34,113 bases of DNA from Bacillota bacterium (GTDB taxonomy: Bacteria; Bacillota; Clostridia; Clostridiales; Clostridiaceae): positions 1 through 34,113 of the forward strand of contig JAJXWH010000054.1 in the NCBI GenBank assembly GCA_021781745.1, given 5' to 3'. Position numbers and translations under genes: made by a program. Numbering within the stretch: position 1 is the first letter of the stretch; every line of letters begins with the position of its first letter. Below, in pieces: positions 8,576-16,496 of this stretch. The notes beneath the pieces are model-generated. The model did no database searches and was not told the origin of the DNA. It was given only the letters and a program-made list of their open reading frames with translations.

Positions 8576-9544
8576 CTAACATATTGAATATATATCTTTT
8601 TTCTTAATAAACATCTTGAGCTTATCACCCTGATTCTTTTTTTGTGAATCATACACAACAAAGCCTCCGATATTAATAATATCCACAAGAATTTCATATC
8701 TGTCCCCAACATAACTTACTGCTTTAACTGTTCCCTCATAAATTTCTACCTCTTCCTCTTTTATCTCTTCTAAATGTACATTCTCTGGTCTTACTAATTT
8801 TTTTTCTGGAAAAATCCAGTTAGACTTACCAACAAACTTTGCTACAAAAGCTTCAGATGGAAAATTATAAATATGTTCTGGAGAACCTACCTGAAGTATT
8901 TCTCCTTTATCCATAACTACAATTTCATCTGACATTGCTAATGCTTCGCTTTGATCATGAGTTACATAAATAGCTGTAATTCCTATGTTACGAACTAAAT
9001 TTGTTATCTCAAGCCTCATATCTTCTCTTAATATTGCATCTAATGCACTTAGTGGTTCATCAAATAGCACCAGCTCGGGCTTTAAAACTACCGCACGAGC
9101 AAAGGCAACTCTTTGTTGCTGCCCTCCAGAAAGTTCATGAGGAAATCTCTTTTCCATTCCCTCAAGTTTTACAATTTCTAATGCCTCCATTACTGTTTTT
9201 TTCAAATCTTTTTTCTTACCTGTAGCTCTTAGGCCAAAGGCTATGTTTTCAAATACTGTCATATGAGGCCATAGAGCGAAATCCTGAAATACCATACCGA
9301 AATTTCTTAGGTGTATAGATTTATTTATCTTCTTTTCAGCAGAAAACAAACATTCATCTCCAATGTAAATTTCTCCACAGTCTGCTTCTTCCAAGCCTGC
9401 AATAATTCTTAATAAAGTTGTTTTTCCACAACCTGAAGGTCCTAGTAAAGTTGTGAAATTACCTTTCTTTACATTAAGACATACTGACTTTAAGGCTTGA
9501 AGTTCACCAAATTTCTTTCCAATTCCTTGTATATTTAACTCCAT
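8576..9544 (-). CDS. ABC transporter ATP-binding protein (FbpC/PotA-like)
   Basis: A 322-residue ATPase that powers the permease. Motifs in order are Walker A GPSGCGKTT (about 34-42), Q-loop FGMVFQDFALWPH, signature LSGGQQQR, Walker B LVLFDEPLSALD and H-loop THDQSEA. A C-terminal TOBE-like region (LVRPENVHLEEI, then GTVKAVSYVGDRYEI) is usual for FbpC/PotA-type importer ATPases. AAGGAGATT before ATG supports the start. It is the first gene of the transport operon and is divergent from the LysR gene, with a palindrome between them. Confidence 0.92.
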   Translation of the reverse strand: MELNIQGIGKKFGELQALKSVCLNVKKGNFTTLLGPSGCGKTTLLRIIAGLEEADCGEIYIGDECLFSAEKKINKSIHLRNFGMVFQDFALWPHMTVFENIAFGLRATGKKKDLKKTVMEALEIVKLEGMEKRFPHELSGGQQQRVAFARAVVLKPELVLFDEPLSALDAILREDMRLEITNLVRNIGITAIYVTHDQSEALAMSDEIVVMDKGEILQVGSPEHIYNFPSEAFVAKFVGKSNWIFPEKKLVRPENVHLEEIKEEEVEIYEGTVKAVSYVGDRYEILVDIINIGGFVVYDSQKKNQGDKLKMFIKKKDIYSIC

Positions 9545-9669
9545 ACTAATCTCCTTGTGCTTTAAGTTATATATTTAAACTACTTCTATACTATAAGCTT
9601 CTTTAATTAATTCATTGTTATCTTCATGTAAATATGCAGTTAAATTTTTCTATAAAAACTATTATTTTG

Positions 9670-9686
9670 TATAGATTTAATCTATA
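9670..9686. promoter_or_regulatory. LysR-type T-N11-A palindrome in divergent promoter region
   Basis: A perfect inverted repeat, TATAGAT-TTA-ATCTATA, contains TAG-N7-CTA, the T-N11-A form bound by LysR regulators. It lies 126 bases upstream of the ATPase gene and 124 bases upstream of the LysR start. The right end overlaps TATAAT (9683-9688), a possible -10 for the LysR gene. Autoregulation and control of the ABC operon are inferred. Confidence 0.6.
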
Positions 9687-9810
9687 ATGCATTTATAAAT
9701 ATGATTATTTAAGCATGTAGATTAACTTATTATTTTCTTAACAATATCTGAGCTGATTTATTGAAATGCTGATTGAAAATACACCTGAACTCATACTAAG
9801 GAGGGAACTC

Positions 9811-10695
9811 ATGAACATAAATCTTATTAAATTTGAAATACTAGAAGAACTTTACAAACACAAAAAAGTAACAGCTGTAGCTGAAGCATTAAAGCTTAAA
9901 CAGCCAACTATTACCTTTCACTTAAAAGCTATGGAAAAAGATTTTGGAGTAAAATTATTTGAAGCCAAATCCGGAAAACTTATTCTAACAGAAGCTGGAG
10001 AAGCACTTTATCACTATGCGTCTAAAATTAATGCCTTAACAAAAGAATCGTTTAGAGTAGTTAAAGAAAGTGAAAGCATAAAAATAGGTGCTAGCTATAT
10101 ACCAGCAACCTACCTATTACCACACGTACTTTTTAATTATACTGAGAAAAATCCTAAGCTTTCAATTTCTTTAAAAGTAAATACATCTCCTCTTGTACTC
10201 AATATGCTTCAAAAGCATGAAATTGATATTGGCGTTATATCATGCGAGCCTTTTGAACTGCCGAATATAATAAGTTACCCTTTACTTGAAGAAGAAATGG
10301 TAATATTTTTCTCAACCAAGCACCCTTTAGCATCCGAAGAATACATAAGTCCAAAATTAATCGAAAAAAACTCTTTTATCCTTCATGGTGAAAAATCCAG
10401 TACTAGGAGTATAACGTTAAAATGGTTTGAAAACTCTGGCATAAAAGTTAATAGCAAAATAGAACTAAATTCTTTAGAGTCTATAAAACGTATAGTTTTG
10501 CAGGGGAGACATATATCACTTATATCAAAGCTAGCAATCCAACAAGAGATTAATGACGGCAACTTAACCTACCGTGAAATTCCTTCCCTAGGGAATTTAC
10601 TTACGAAAAGAAATATTTATTATGTTATTAATAAAGACAGACTAAACTCCTCCATCTTAACTAATTTTATAGAATCTCTGACCCATTCCAGCTAA
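9811..10695 (+). CDS. LysR-family transcriptional regulator
   Basis: The N-terminal winged HTH reads LIKFEILEELYKHKKVTAVA, then EALKLKQPTITFHLKAME, and is typical of LysR. It is followed by an effector-binding domain beginning IKIGASYIPATYLLPHVL and VNTSPLVLNMLQKHEIDIGV. A longer frame opens at 9766, but AAGGAGGG lies 6 bases before the ATG at 9811, giving 294 residues of normal LysR length. It is transcribed away from the ABC transporter operon, which it probably regulates in response to the transported solute or a product. Confidence 0.9.
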   Translation: MNINLIKFEILEELYKHKKVTAVAEALKLKQPTITFHLKAMEKDFGVKLFEAKSGKLILTEAGEALYHYASKINALTKESFRVVKESESIKIGASYIPATYLLPHVLFNYTEKNPKLSISLKVNTSPLVLNMLQKHEIDIGVISCEPFELPNIISYPLLEEEMVIFFSTKHPLASEEYISPKLIEKNSFILHGEKSSTRSITLKWFENSGIKVNSKIELNSLESIKRIVLQGRHISLISKLAIQQEINDGNLTYREIPSLGNLLTKRNIYYVINKDRLNSSILTNFIESLTHSS

Positions 10696-10719
10696 TATCT
10701 GAAAATAAGTTTTGAGCCG

Positions 10720-10765
10720 TCGGTAACAATAAGAACCCACGACTACCTATAAGTGAGCAAATATA
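10720..10765 (-). repeat. Fragment resembling the distal arm of the ssrA terminator, copy B
   Basis: The plus-strand stretch CGGTAACAATAAGAACCCAC, then GACTACCTATAAG, closely matches the region beyond the ssrA terminator stem at 27474-27510 (CCGTAACAATAAAAAACCAC, then GACCACCTGTAAG). There are only about five differences over the first 34 positions. It lies between the convergent LysR and MOSC genes. The acceptor-like half of the repeat is not present here. Confidence 0.5.
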
Positions 10766-10851
10766 AAATAAATCATTTTTTTGAGTTTCATTCATTTGAA
10801 GTAATTCTGTTATTTCTTTAATTCTCTTATATTTTCTATATAAATTTCAGC

Positions 10852-10923
10852 TACTGGCCTGACGAAAAATATACATATTGGAACGAAGCAGCTATGCTGC
10901 ATATAAAGAAGATCCTATGCTAA
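10852..10923 (+). pseudogene. Possible gene remnant in convergent intergenic region
   Basis: A short plus-strand frame reads YWPDEKYTYWNEAAMLHIKK and ILC before a stop. Its composition (W, Y, D, E rich) looks protein-like and unlike the AT-rich spacer before it. There is no start codon or ribosome site and I do not recognise the family. It could be a leftover of a deleted gene or chance. Confidence 0.2.
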
Positions 10924-10956
10924 TCACTTTGAACTTGTTATTTTATTTAATGTGAC

Positions 10957-11391
10957 TTAATCTAAAATTTCTATAGAATCGCCTGGTCTAATAACTCCGC
11001 CTTTTATTATTCTTGTGAAAATTCCTTCTGTTGGCATAATACACGTGCCAACTTGATTTTTTATAGCACAACCTTTATGGCACTCTTTGCCTATTTGCGT
11101 CACTTCTTGAATTGTTTCTCCTATTTTTAATCTTGTTCCAACAGGTAATTCATGAAGAACAATACCTTCAGTTGTTATATTTTCTGCAAATTTCCCAGCA
11201 TCTAAGTCGCTTATTCCCATTTTAATCATTTTATCTATGCTTTCCTGAGCTAATAAGCTTACCTGTCTATGCCACTTTCCAGCATGGGCATCATCTTTTA
11301 AGCCATGCTCTTCTATGAAAATTCCTTCTTTTATAGGTGTTTTTATAACACCCTTTTTTTCACTAATATTTATTGATAATACTTTAGCCAT
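10957..11391 (-). CDS. MOSC-domain protein
   Basis: A 144-residue single-domain MOSC protein. It contains GIFIEEHGLKDDAHAGKWHR, LLAQESID, and the conserved cysteine region IGKECHKGCAI. MOSC domains bind sulfur at a conserved Cys and are found in molybdenum cofactor sulfurases; short stand-alone forms are common in Clostridium beside moaA/moaC/mog genes. It is the last gene of the molybdopterin/formate dehydrogenase run. Between it and moaA lies the wreck of moaC. GGGAGA lies about 13 bases before ATG, which is a long spacing. The exact reaction is unknown. Confidence 0.85.
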   Translation of the reverse strand: MAKVLSINISEKKGVIKTPIKEGIFIEEHGLKDDAHAGKWHRQVSLLAQESIDKMIKMGISDLDAGKFAENITTEGIVLHELPVGTRLKIGETIQEVTQIGKECHKGCAIKNQVGTCIMPTEGIFTRIIKGGVIRPGDSIEILD

Positions 11392-11399
11392 AATTTTAT

Positions 11400-11563
11400 C
11401 TAAATCTCCCTTATGTATTCTCCACTTTTTCCGCCGATTTTCTTTACTAATTCTTTTTTCATTTTAATTAATCCTCTTGCAATAGAACTCTCTTTGTCTC
11501 ATCCTTTTCACTCACATTTACCATATGAGCTCTTCCTTTTTCATTAAAATGAGTAAATTCCAT
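11400..11563 (-). pseudogene. moaC: moaC with the middle deleted
   Basis: Five bases after the moaA stop, an ATG opens MEFTHFNEKGRAHMVNVSEK and DETKRVLLQED, which is the standard MoaC N-terminus. A stop follows at 11468. In another frame the remaining bases read KKIGGKSGEYIREI and stop at 11400. KxGGKSG is the conserved MoaC C-terminus. Some 100 central residues, including the active-site region, are gone. MoaC (cyclic pyranopterin monophosphate synthase) normally acts with MoaA, so an intact copy elsewhere would be needed. Confidence 0.85.
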
Positions 11564-11567
11564 AAAA

Positions 11568-12524
11568 TCAACCTCCAATTGCTGTCATTTCTCTATTAAT
11601 ATAATTTCCGTTCTCCAATTCATGTTCTTTTGGTTTGCTTTTAATAGTATCAGTAATCACTGTCTTTATATCTTTACCCTCTCTAAGCAATTTCTTTAAA
11701 TCCACTTCAGCGTTTGAGTGAAGGCATGACTTTAGTTTTCCATCTGCTGTTAATCTTATTCTATTGCAATTTCCGCAAAACTTACATGATATAGGATTAA
11801 TAAGCCCGACTTTCCCCTTTGCATTTGGAAGTTTATAATATCTTGCTGGAGAAGAAATATCTGCTGATTTTATTTCTATTAATTCTGGTATCTTTTCTAA
11901 AATTGTATCATTAGAAACATATTTATTAAAAGACCAATGCTTTAGAGTTCCTATTGGCATAAGTTCTATAAATCTTATTTCTATATCCTCATATTTTGTT
12001 AAATTTATAAAGTCTTCTATTTCATTTTCATTAAAGTCCTTTATTAAAACTACATTTAATTTAATTGGAGTGAGCCCACTCTTTTTAGCTGCTTCAATAC
12101 CTTGAAGTACATCACTTAGCTTTTCCGCCTTCGTTATCTGTGAATATTTTTCTTCATTTAAAGTATCTAAGCTTATATTAAGTCTATTAAGACCTGCGTT
12201 TTTTAAATCTTTAGCATAATCCTTTAAGAGAATTCCATTGGTAGTCATAGCTAAATCCTTAACTCCGCCTATTTTACCTATACCATCAATTAACTTTAAA
12301 ATATTTTTTCTTACTAAAGGCTCTCCCCCAGTTATCCTAACTTTATCCACTCCTAATTCAACAAAGCTTTCAGTAATGTCTTCTATTTCTTCTAACGTTA
12401 GAATCTCTTTATGCCACATCTTATCTATTCCTTTTTCAGGCATGCAATATTTGCATCTTAAATTACACAAATCTGTAACTGATATTCTCAAGTAATTTAT
12501 CTTTCTGCCATACGAATCAAACAT
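11568..12524 (-). CDS. moaA: GTP 3',8-cyclase MoaA (radical SAM)
   Basis: A 318-residue radical SAM enzyme. It converts GTP to 3',8-cyclo-GTP, the first step of molybdopterin synthesis. The SAM-cluster motif CNLRCKYC (Cys20, Cys24, Cys27) is near the N-terminus. VRITGGEPL follows, then the second [4Fe-4S] motif CKFCGNCNRIRLTADGKLK near the C-terminus, and the protein ends with the Gly-Gly tail (TAIGG) needed by MoaA. Its start overlaps the mobA stop by 8 bases. The next cistron, moaC, is broken. Confidence 0.95.
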   Translation of the reverse strand: MFDSYGRKINYLRISVTDLCNLRCKYCMPEKGIDKMWHKEILTLEEIEDITESFVELGVDKVRITGGEPLVRKNILKLIDGIGKIGGVKDLAMTTNGILLKDYAKDLKNAGLNRLNISLDTLNEEKYSQITKAEKLSDVLQGIEAAKKSGLTPIKLNVVLIKDFNENEIEDFINLTKYEDIEIRFIELMPIGTLKHWSFNKYVSNDTILEKIPELIEIKSADISSPARYYKLPNAKGKVGLINPISCKFCGNCNRIRLTADGKLKSCLHSNAEVDLKKLLREGKDIKTVITDTIKSKPKEHELENGNYINREMTAIGG

Positions 12525-13143
12525 AATTTTCCTCCTGCTTATTCTTTCTATTATAAACTTCCAAATCTTCTTTTGAGTTAAGATTTATAAACATATCGAA
12601 AGAATAATCATATTTTTTCAAAACATTTTCTTCGATAAAAATAGGCTCTATAATATCAATTAATCCCGCTATGGATCTCCTATTAAGTGTTATAAGTTTT
12701 TCAATTTTAGGCAGTATATCTACAGAATAAAAAGCATTAAACGGCTCAACCTTACTCTCTCTTTTAGCAATACAAGCATTTGCTTTACTATTAGTAAGCA
12801 CTTTCTTAATATAACGAATATAATTTAAGTTTAAATTAGGCATATCACAAGCTATAAAGTATACATATTTGCTCTTACTTTCTTTAAGCCCACCATAAAT
12901 TCCAAATAGAGGACCAATGTCTTTTATTTCATCGCTAATTATTCTTATTCCGTCTTCTGCAGTTTTATACTCTTCTGGCTTATTTGTAACAATAATTATG
13001 TCTTCAAATTCTTTACTTAGTTCATGAATTAATTTTTCCATAACTCTCACTTCATTAATTCTTAAAAACTGCTTATCAAAACCCATTCGTGAACTTTTTC
13101 CACCTGCAAGTATTACTGCTGTTTTAAAAACTTCCACATTCAT
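12517..13143 (-). CDS. mobA: Molybdenum cofactor guanylyltransferase MobA
   Basis: A 208-residue nucleotidyltransferase that attaches GMP to molybdopterin, giving the guanine dinucleotide form used by FdhF-type enzymes. The nucleotide-binding loop AVILAGGKSSRMGFDKQFL is at the N-terminus. YFIACDMPNLN carries the metal-binding Asp, and EPFNAFYSVDILPKIE follows. The gene starts 4 bases after the HycB-like gene stop with no clear ribosome site, so translation is probably coupled. It overlaps moaA by 8 bases. The guanylyl step fits a bis-MGD formate dehydrogenase in the same run. Confidence 0.92.
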   Translation of the reverse strand: MNVEVFKTAVILAGGKSSRMGFDKQFLRINEVRVMEKLIHELSKEFEDIIIVTNKPEEYKTAEDGIRIISDEIKDIGPLFGIYGGLKESKSKYVYFIACDMPNLNLNYIRYIKKVLTNSKANACIAKRESKVEPFNAFYSVDILPKIEKLITLNRRSIAGLIDIIEPIFIEENVLKKYDYSFDMFINLNSKEDLEVYNRKNKQEENYV

Positions 13144-13147
13144 ACAC

Positions 13148-13717
13148 TTATAATGTATTTACTAAATTAGCTGCAGCATTTTTTCTCTTTTCCAAAATGC
13201 CTTCATCTATAATTTTAGATTCAACTAACCTTAATGCTTCTGTAGGACATACCTCTACGCAAGCAGGACCATTTTCTCTACCTATACATAAATCACATTT
13301 GTTTGCAACTAATCTTTCTTTATGTTCTAGCTTTCCGTTTTTATCACACATTAACCCCTTTTGAATAACTTTCTCTCCAGCTTTATGTTCAACTATTATA
13401 TCAATAGCGCCAAAAGGACAAACTATTGCGCAAGATTTGCAACCTATGCATGTATCTTTATTTATTAACACTACTCCATCTTTATTTATAATTGAGCCAT
13501 TTGGACATGCATTAGCACACGGAGCATTTTCACAATGTCTGCATTGAATTGGAGCACTTACATCTGCTGTTTTAATAACTTTTAAACGAGGATTAAAATT
13601 AACCTTATCCTTACTTTGTATAAGTATGTTTTCTTCAGAATGTGCAACAACACATGCAGCCTCACAAGTTCTACATCCTATACATCTTTTTGGATTTGCT
13701 ATAACAAAATTATTCAT
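13148..13717 (-). CDS. HycB/HydN-like poly-ferredoxin subunit (second copy)
   Basis: A 189-residue electron-transfer protein with four [4Fe-4S] cluster motifs: CIGCRTCEAAC, CRHCENAPCANAC, CIGCKSCAIVC and CDLCIGRENGPACVEVC. HycB-like proteins pass electrons between formate dehydrogenase and hydrogenase. It follows the hydrogenase gene with no gap (stop 13718, start 13717). It is the second HycB-like gene here; the two differ in sequence and probably hold different places in the complex, as HycB3 and HycB4 do in HDCR. The C-terminal tail (KRKNAAANLVNTL) is short and helix-prone. Confidence 0.92.
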   Translation of the reverse strand: MNNFVIANPKRCIGCRTCEAACVVAHSEENILIQSKDKVNFNPRLKVIKTADVSAPIQCRHCENAPCANACPNGSIINKDGVVLINKDTCIGCKSCAIVCPFGAIDIIVEHKAGEKVIQKGLMCDKNGKLEHKERLVANKCDLCIGRENGPACVEVCPTEALRLVESKIIDEGILEKRKNAAANLVNTL

Positions 13718-15103
13718 TTATATTTCCTCCTTCTTTCTCGAAACAAACTTTGTATGTAGTAGATGATGAGATTTTTCACCAAGAGGTTCTATTAAAAACT
13801 CTTTATATAATTTTTTTATAAAAGGATTCTCATGAGATTTTCTTATTTCAAGTTCAGAATCATGTTTATAGATACCTTTTTTTCTGCTTACTAAGGCATT
13901 TCTTCTATCCATATCTAATATAAACTTAGGTTGTCCACCACCACTTACGCAACCCTCTGGGCAAGTCATAACTTCAATGAAGTCAAAATCACATTTTTCT
14001 TCTTTTATATCTTCAAGTATTTGAACTACATTTTTCAAACCTGAAACCACTGCTACCTTTAGTGTTATCTTTGGCAATTTCACTTCTGCAACTCTAATGC
14101 CTTCACTGCCTCGTATAAAATTAAGTTCTAAATTAGGAATAGATTTTTTTGTAAGCATCTCGTAGCCGCTTCTAAGTGCTGCTTCCATTACACCACCAGT
14201 TACTCCAAAAATATTACCAGCTCCAGTATAACTTCCAAGGGGTAAATCGAACTCTTCATCCTTTAAATTTTTAAAATCTATGCCCTTATCTCTTATAAGC
14301 TGAGCAAATTCCCTTGTAGTAATAACTATATCTACATCCTTAAAACCACTATCCTGCATTTCTTCTCTATCACATTCAAATTGCTTGCAAGTACATGGCA
14401 TTATAGCTACATTATATATTTTCTTAGGATCAACCTTGTCTATTTTAGCACCATAGGTTTTAAAAATTGTTCCAGCCATTTGTTGTGGTGATTTACAGCT
14501 TGAAAGATGGCTTAAAAGCTCTGGATAGCTTTGTTCCATAAATTTCACCCAGGCAGGACAACAAGAAGTAAACATCGGTAATTTTCCACCTTCTGTTACC
14601 CTTTTTATAAGCTCACTACCTTCCTCCATTATGGTTAAATCCGCACCAAAGTTAGTATCGTAAACCCTGTTAAAGCCTAATCTTCGTAATGCTGCTGCCA
14701 TTTTACCAGCTGTTAAACTACCAGGCTTAAGTCCAAATTCTTCACCTAAAGAAACTCTTACAGCTGGCGCACATTGAACTATAGTAAATAATTCTTCATT
14801 ACGTAAAGCCTCTTTCACCTTAGCTGCATTTCCTTTATTAAAAGCTGCAAATACTGGCTCCTTTACACTTTCAAGTAAGCCTCTATCTCTTCTTTTCTCT
14901 TCTATTACATGGCTGTTTTCTCTATTTTCAAATGCATAGGAATTACATACCTGTATGCATTGTCCACATGAAACACAAACATCATAATCAATCTCTTGGG
15001 GTTGTCCCTCTTTACCTTGTATTGCATTTACAGGGCATACTTCAACACATTGATGGCACCCAGTACATAACTCTTTATCAATATCAACTAAACCAATATC
15101 CAT
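13718..15103 (-). CDS. [FeFe]-hydrogenase, HydA2-like (HDCR/FHL type)
   Basis: A 461-residue monomeric iron hydrogenase. Two N-terminal [4Fe-4S] motifs (CTGCHQCVEVC, CVSCGQCIQVC) are followed by the H-cluster domain. Its signatures are TSCCPAW (Cys181 proton relay, Cys182 ligand), MPCTCKQFECDR (Cys237) and EVMTCPEGCVSGGGQP (Cys381, Cys385). All the H-cluster ligands are present. It reversibly makes or uses H2. The two-cluster N-terminus and the position between two HycB-like genes next to fdhF resemble HydA2 of hydrogen-dependent CO2 reductase. Maturases HydE/F/G are not in the window. Confidence 0.93.
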   Translation of the reverse strand: MDIGLVDIDKELCTGCHQCVEVCPVNAIQGKEGQPQEIDYDVCVSCGQCIQVCNSYAFENRENSHVIEEKRRDRGLLESVKEPVFAAFNKGNAAKVKEALRNEELFTIVQCAPAVRVSLGEEFGLKPGSLTAGKMAAALRRLGFNRVYDTNFGADLTIMEEGSELIKRVTEGGKLPMFTSCCPAWVKFMEQSYPELLSHLSSCKSPQQMAGTIFKTYGAKIDKVDPKKIYNVAIMPCTCKQFECDREEMQDSGFKDVDIVITTREFAQLIRDKGIDFKNLKDEEFDLPLGSYTGAGNIFGVTGGVMEAALRSGYEMLTKKSIPNLELNFIRGSEGIRVAEVKLPKITLKVAVVSGLKNVVQILEDIKEEKCDFDFIEVMTCPEGCVSGGGQPKFILDMDRRNALVSRKKGIYKHDSELEIRKSHENPFIKKLYKEFLIEPLGEKSHHLLHTKFVSRKKEEI

Positions 15104-15121
15104 AAATTAAATTCCTCTCTC

Positions 15122-15676
15122 TTATAAGTTTAAGTTACTTACTGCTCTTATATTTCTTATTCTTTTTTCTTCTATGACATCGAATAATTTAAGAGCGTCT
15201 TTAGGACATGCTTTTACACAAGCTGGTTCACCTTGTTCTTTACATAAATCGCATTTATATGCAACCTTTGTTTCTTTCTCTTCTAGTACTTCTTCAAATA
15301 ATTCCTTCTGTACATTTTGCATAACTGATCTTCCAGCCTTATATTTAGTTCCCATTTCAATAGCTCCAAACGGACAAGCTACTGCACATGCTTTACAACC
15401 TATACAAATTTCTTCATCAATTATTATCGCATTATCTTCATTTTTAATTGCATTTATGGGACAAACCGTTGCGCAAGGTGCATTCTCACAATGTCTACAT
15501 TGAACTGGAACTGTAAACCCCTTCTCTTTAATAACATGTATTCTAGAAATTATTGGCGTTTGTATATTTCCAACAGTGACTGCTTCATTATGAGCCTTAA
15601 AGCAAGCTATTTCACAGGCCTTACATCCCACACACTTATTAGCATCTCCTACAATAAAAGAATTGTAATTTTCCAT
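15122..15676 (-). CDS. HycB/HydN-like poly-ferredoxin subunit (first copy)
   Basis: A 184-residue protein with four [4Fe-4S] motifs: CVGCKACEIAC, CRHCENAPCATVC, CIGCKACAVAC and CDLCKEQGEPACVKAC. It should wire FdhF to the hydrogenase. The gene sits between fdhD and the hydrogenase gene, 18 bases upstream of the latter. It shares the whole cluster layout with the copy at 13148-13717 but differs in the linker after cluster 3 and in the C-terminus, so the two are divergent paralogues rather than a recent duplication. Confidence 0.92.
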   Translation of the reverse strand: MENYNSFIVGDANKCVGCKACEIACFKAHNEAVTVGNIQTPIISRIHVIKEKGFTVPVQCRHCENAPCATVCPINAIKNEDNAIIIDEEICIGCKACAVACPFGAIEMGTKYKAGRSVMQNVQKELFEEVLEEKETKVAYKCDLCKEQGEPACVKACPKDALKLFDVIEEKRIRNIRAVSNLNL

Positions 15677-15699
15677 ATTAATTTCACTCCTTTATACAA

Positions 15700-16491
15700 T
15701 CAAGGCTTAATTCTATATCCATTAGCATATATATTCATTTTATTGCCCCTTACAAATCCAACTAAGGTAATATTTAATCTTTTGGCAAGCGCCACAGAAA
15801 GACTTGTAGGTGCTGATTTAGATATAATTATTGGTATTTCTAGCTTGGCCGCCTTTAATATCATTTCAAGTGATACTCTTCCGCTAAGTATAACTGCTTT
15901 ATCCTTAAGGAATATGCCTTTCATCAGTGATTCTCCAATAACCTTGTCCAAGGCATTATGTCTAGCTACATCTTCATATACTACCAGCATTTCATCGCTG
16001 TCACATAATGCAACGCAGTGAACTCCCCCTGTGTTCTTAAAAACATCTGAATAATCTAAATTTGTTCTCATAAATTCAAATATTTTTTCAATATACATTT
16101 TGGCATCACTTTTAACAGGCTTGCAGTTTAGGGAATCTAAGAAATTATCAATTCCATCAATTGATTGATCCTTTATACTTTCTAAATCAATTTTCTTAGA
16201 GAAAAAGCTTTCGCGAGCAGCATCTTTATTTTTAATCTCAACCTCTGCAATTCCTTTTTCTTCATTTAAATTAAAAGATATTATATCATCACTAGTATTT
16301 ATTAAACCTTCTGTTCTTAAAAAACCAACTGACAATGCTTTTAAGTTTTCTGGACTACATAAAAGTGTAGCTAATTTTTTTCCATTAAGAAAAATTGTTA
16401 GTGGGTATTCTCTAACTAGAAGTTCGTCTACATCAGCCTTACCAATTCCGTCTTCTATTTTAAAAACTTTACATTCTAATGTTTTTTCCAT
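15700..16491 (-). CDS. fdhD: Formate dehydrogenase accessory protein FdhD, lacking the usual Cys motif
   Basis: A 263-residue FdhD-family protein, which normally carries sulfur from IscS to the molybdenum cofactor before insertion into formate dehydrogenase. Family signatures are LLCSPENLKALSVGFLRTEG, NTGGVHCVALCD, YEDVARHNALDKVIGE and SAPTSLSVALAKRLNITLVG. The loop that usually carries the CxxC or SGCG sulfur-relay cysteines (expected around residues 95-125) instead reads RESFFSKKIDLESIKDQ and has no Cys pair. Remaining cysteines are Cys45 and those in SLNCKP and GGVHCVALC. The role in sulfuration may therefore differ. It sits 5 bases from mobB. Confidence 0.9.
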   Translation of the reverse strand: MEKTLECKVFKIEDGIGKADVDELLVREYPLTIFLNGKKLATLLCSPENLKALSVGFLRTEGLINTSDDIISFNLNEEKGIAEVEIKNKDAARESFFSKKIDLESIKDQSIDGIDNFLDSLNCKPVKSDAKMYIEKIFEFMRTNLDYSDVFKNTGGVHCVALCDSDEMLVVYEDVARHNALDKVIGESLMKGIFLKDKAVILSGRVSLEMILKAAKLEIPIIISKSAPTSLSVALAKRLNITLVGFVRGNKMNIYANGYRIKP

Positions 16492-16496
16492 TTATA

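Noticed and set aside
15491..16021. Plus-strand 176-codon frame opposite fdhD
   Set aside because: Antisense to conserved FdhD signatures, so not a gene.
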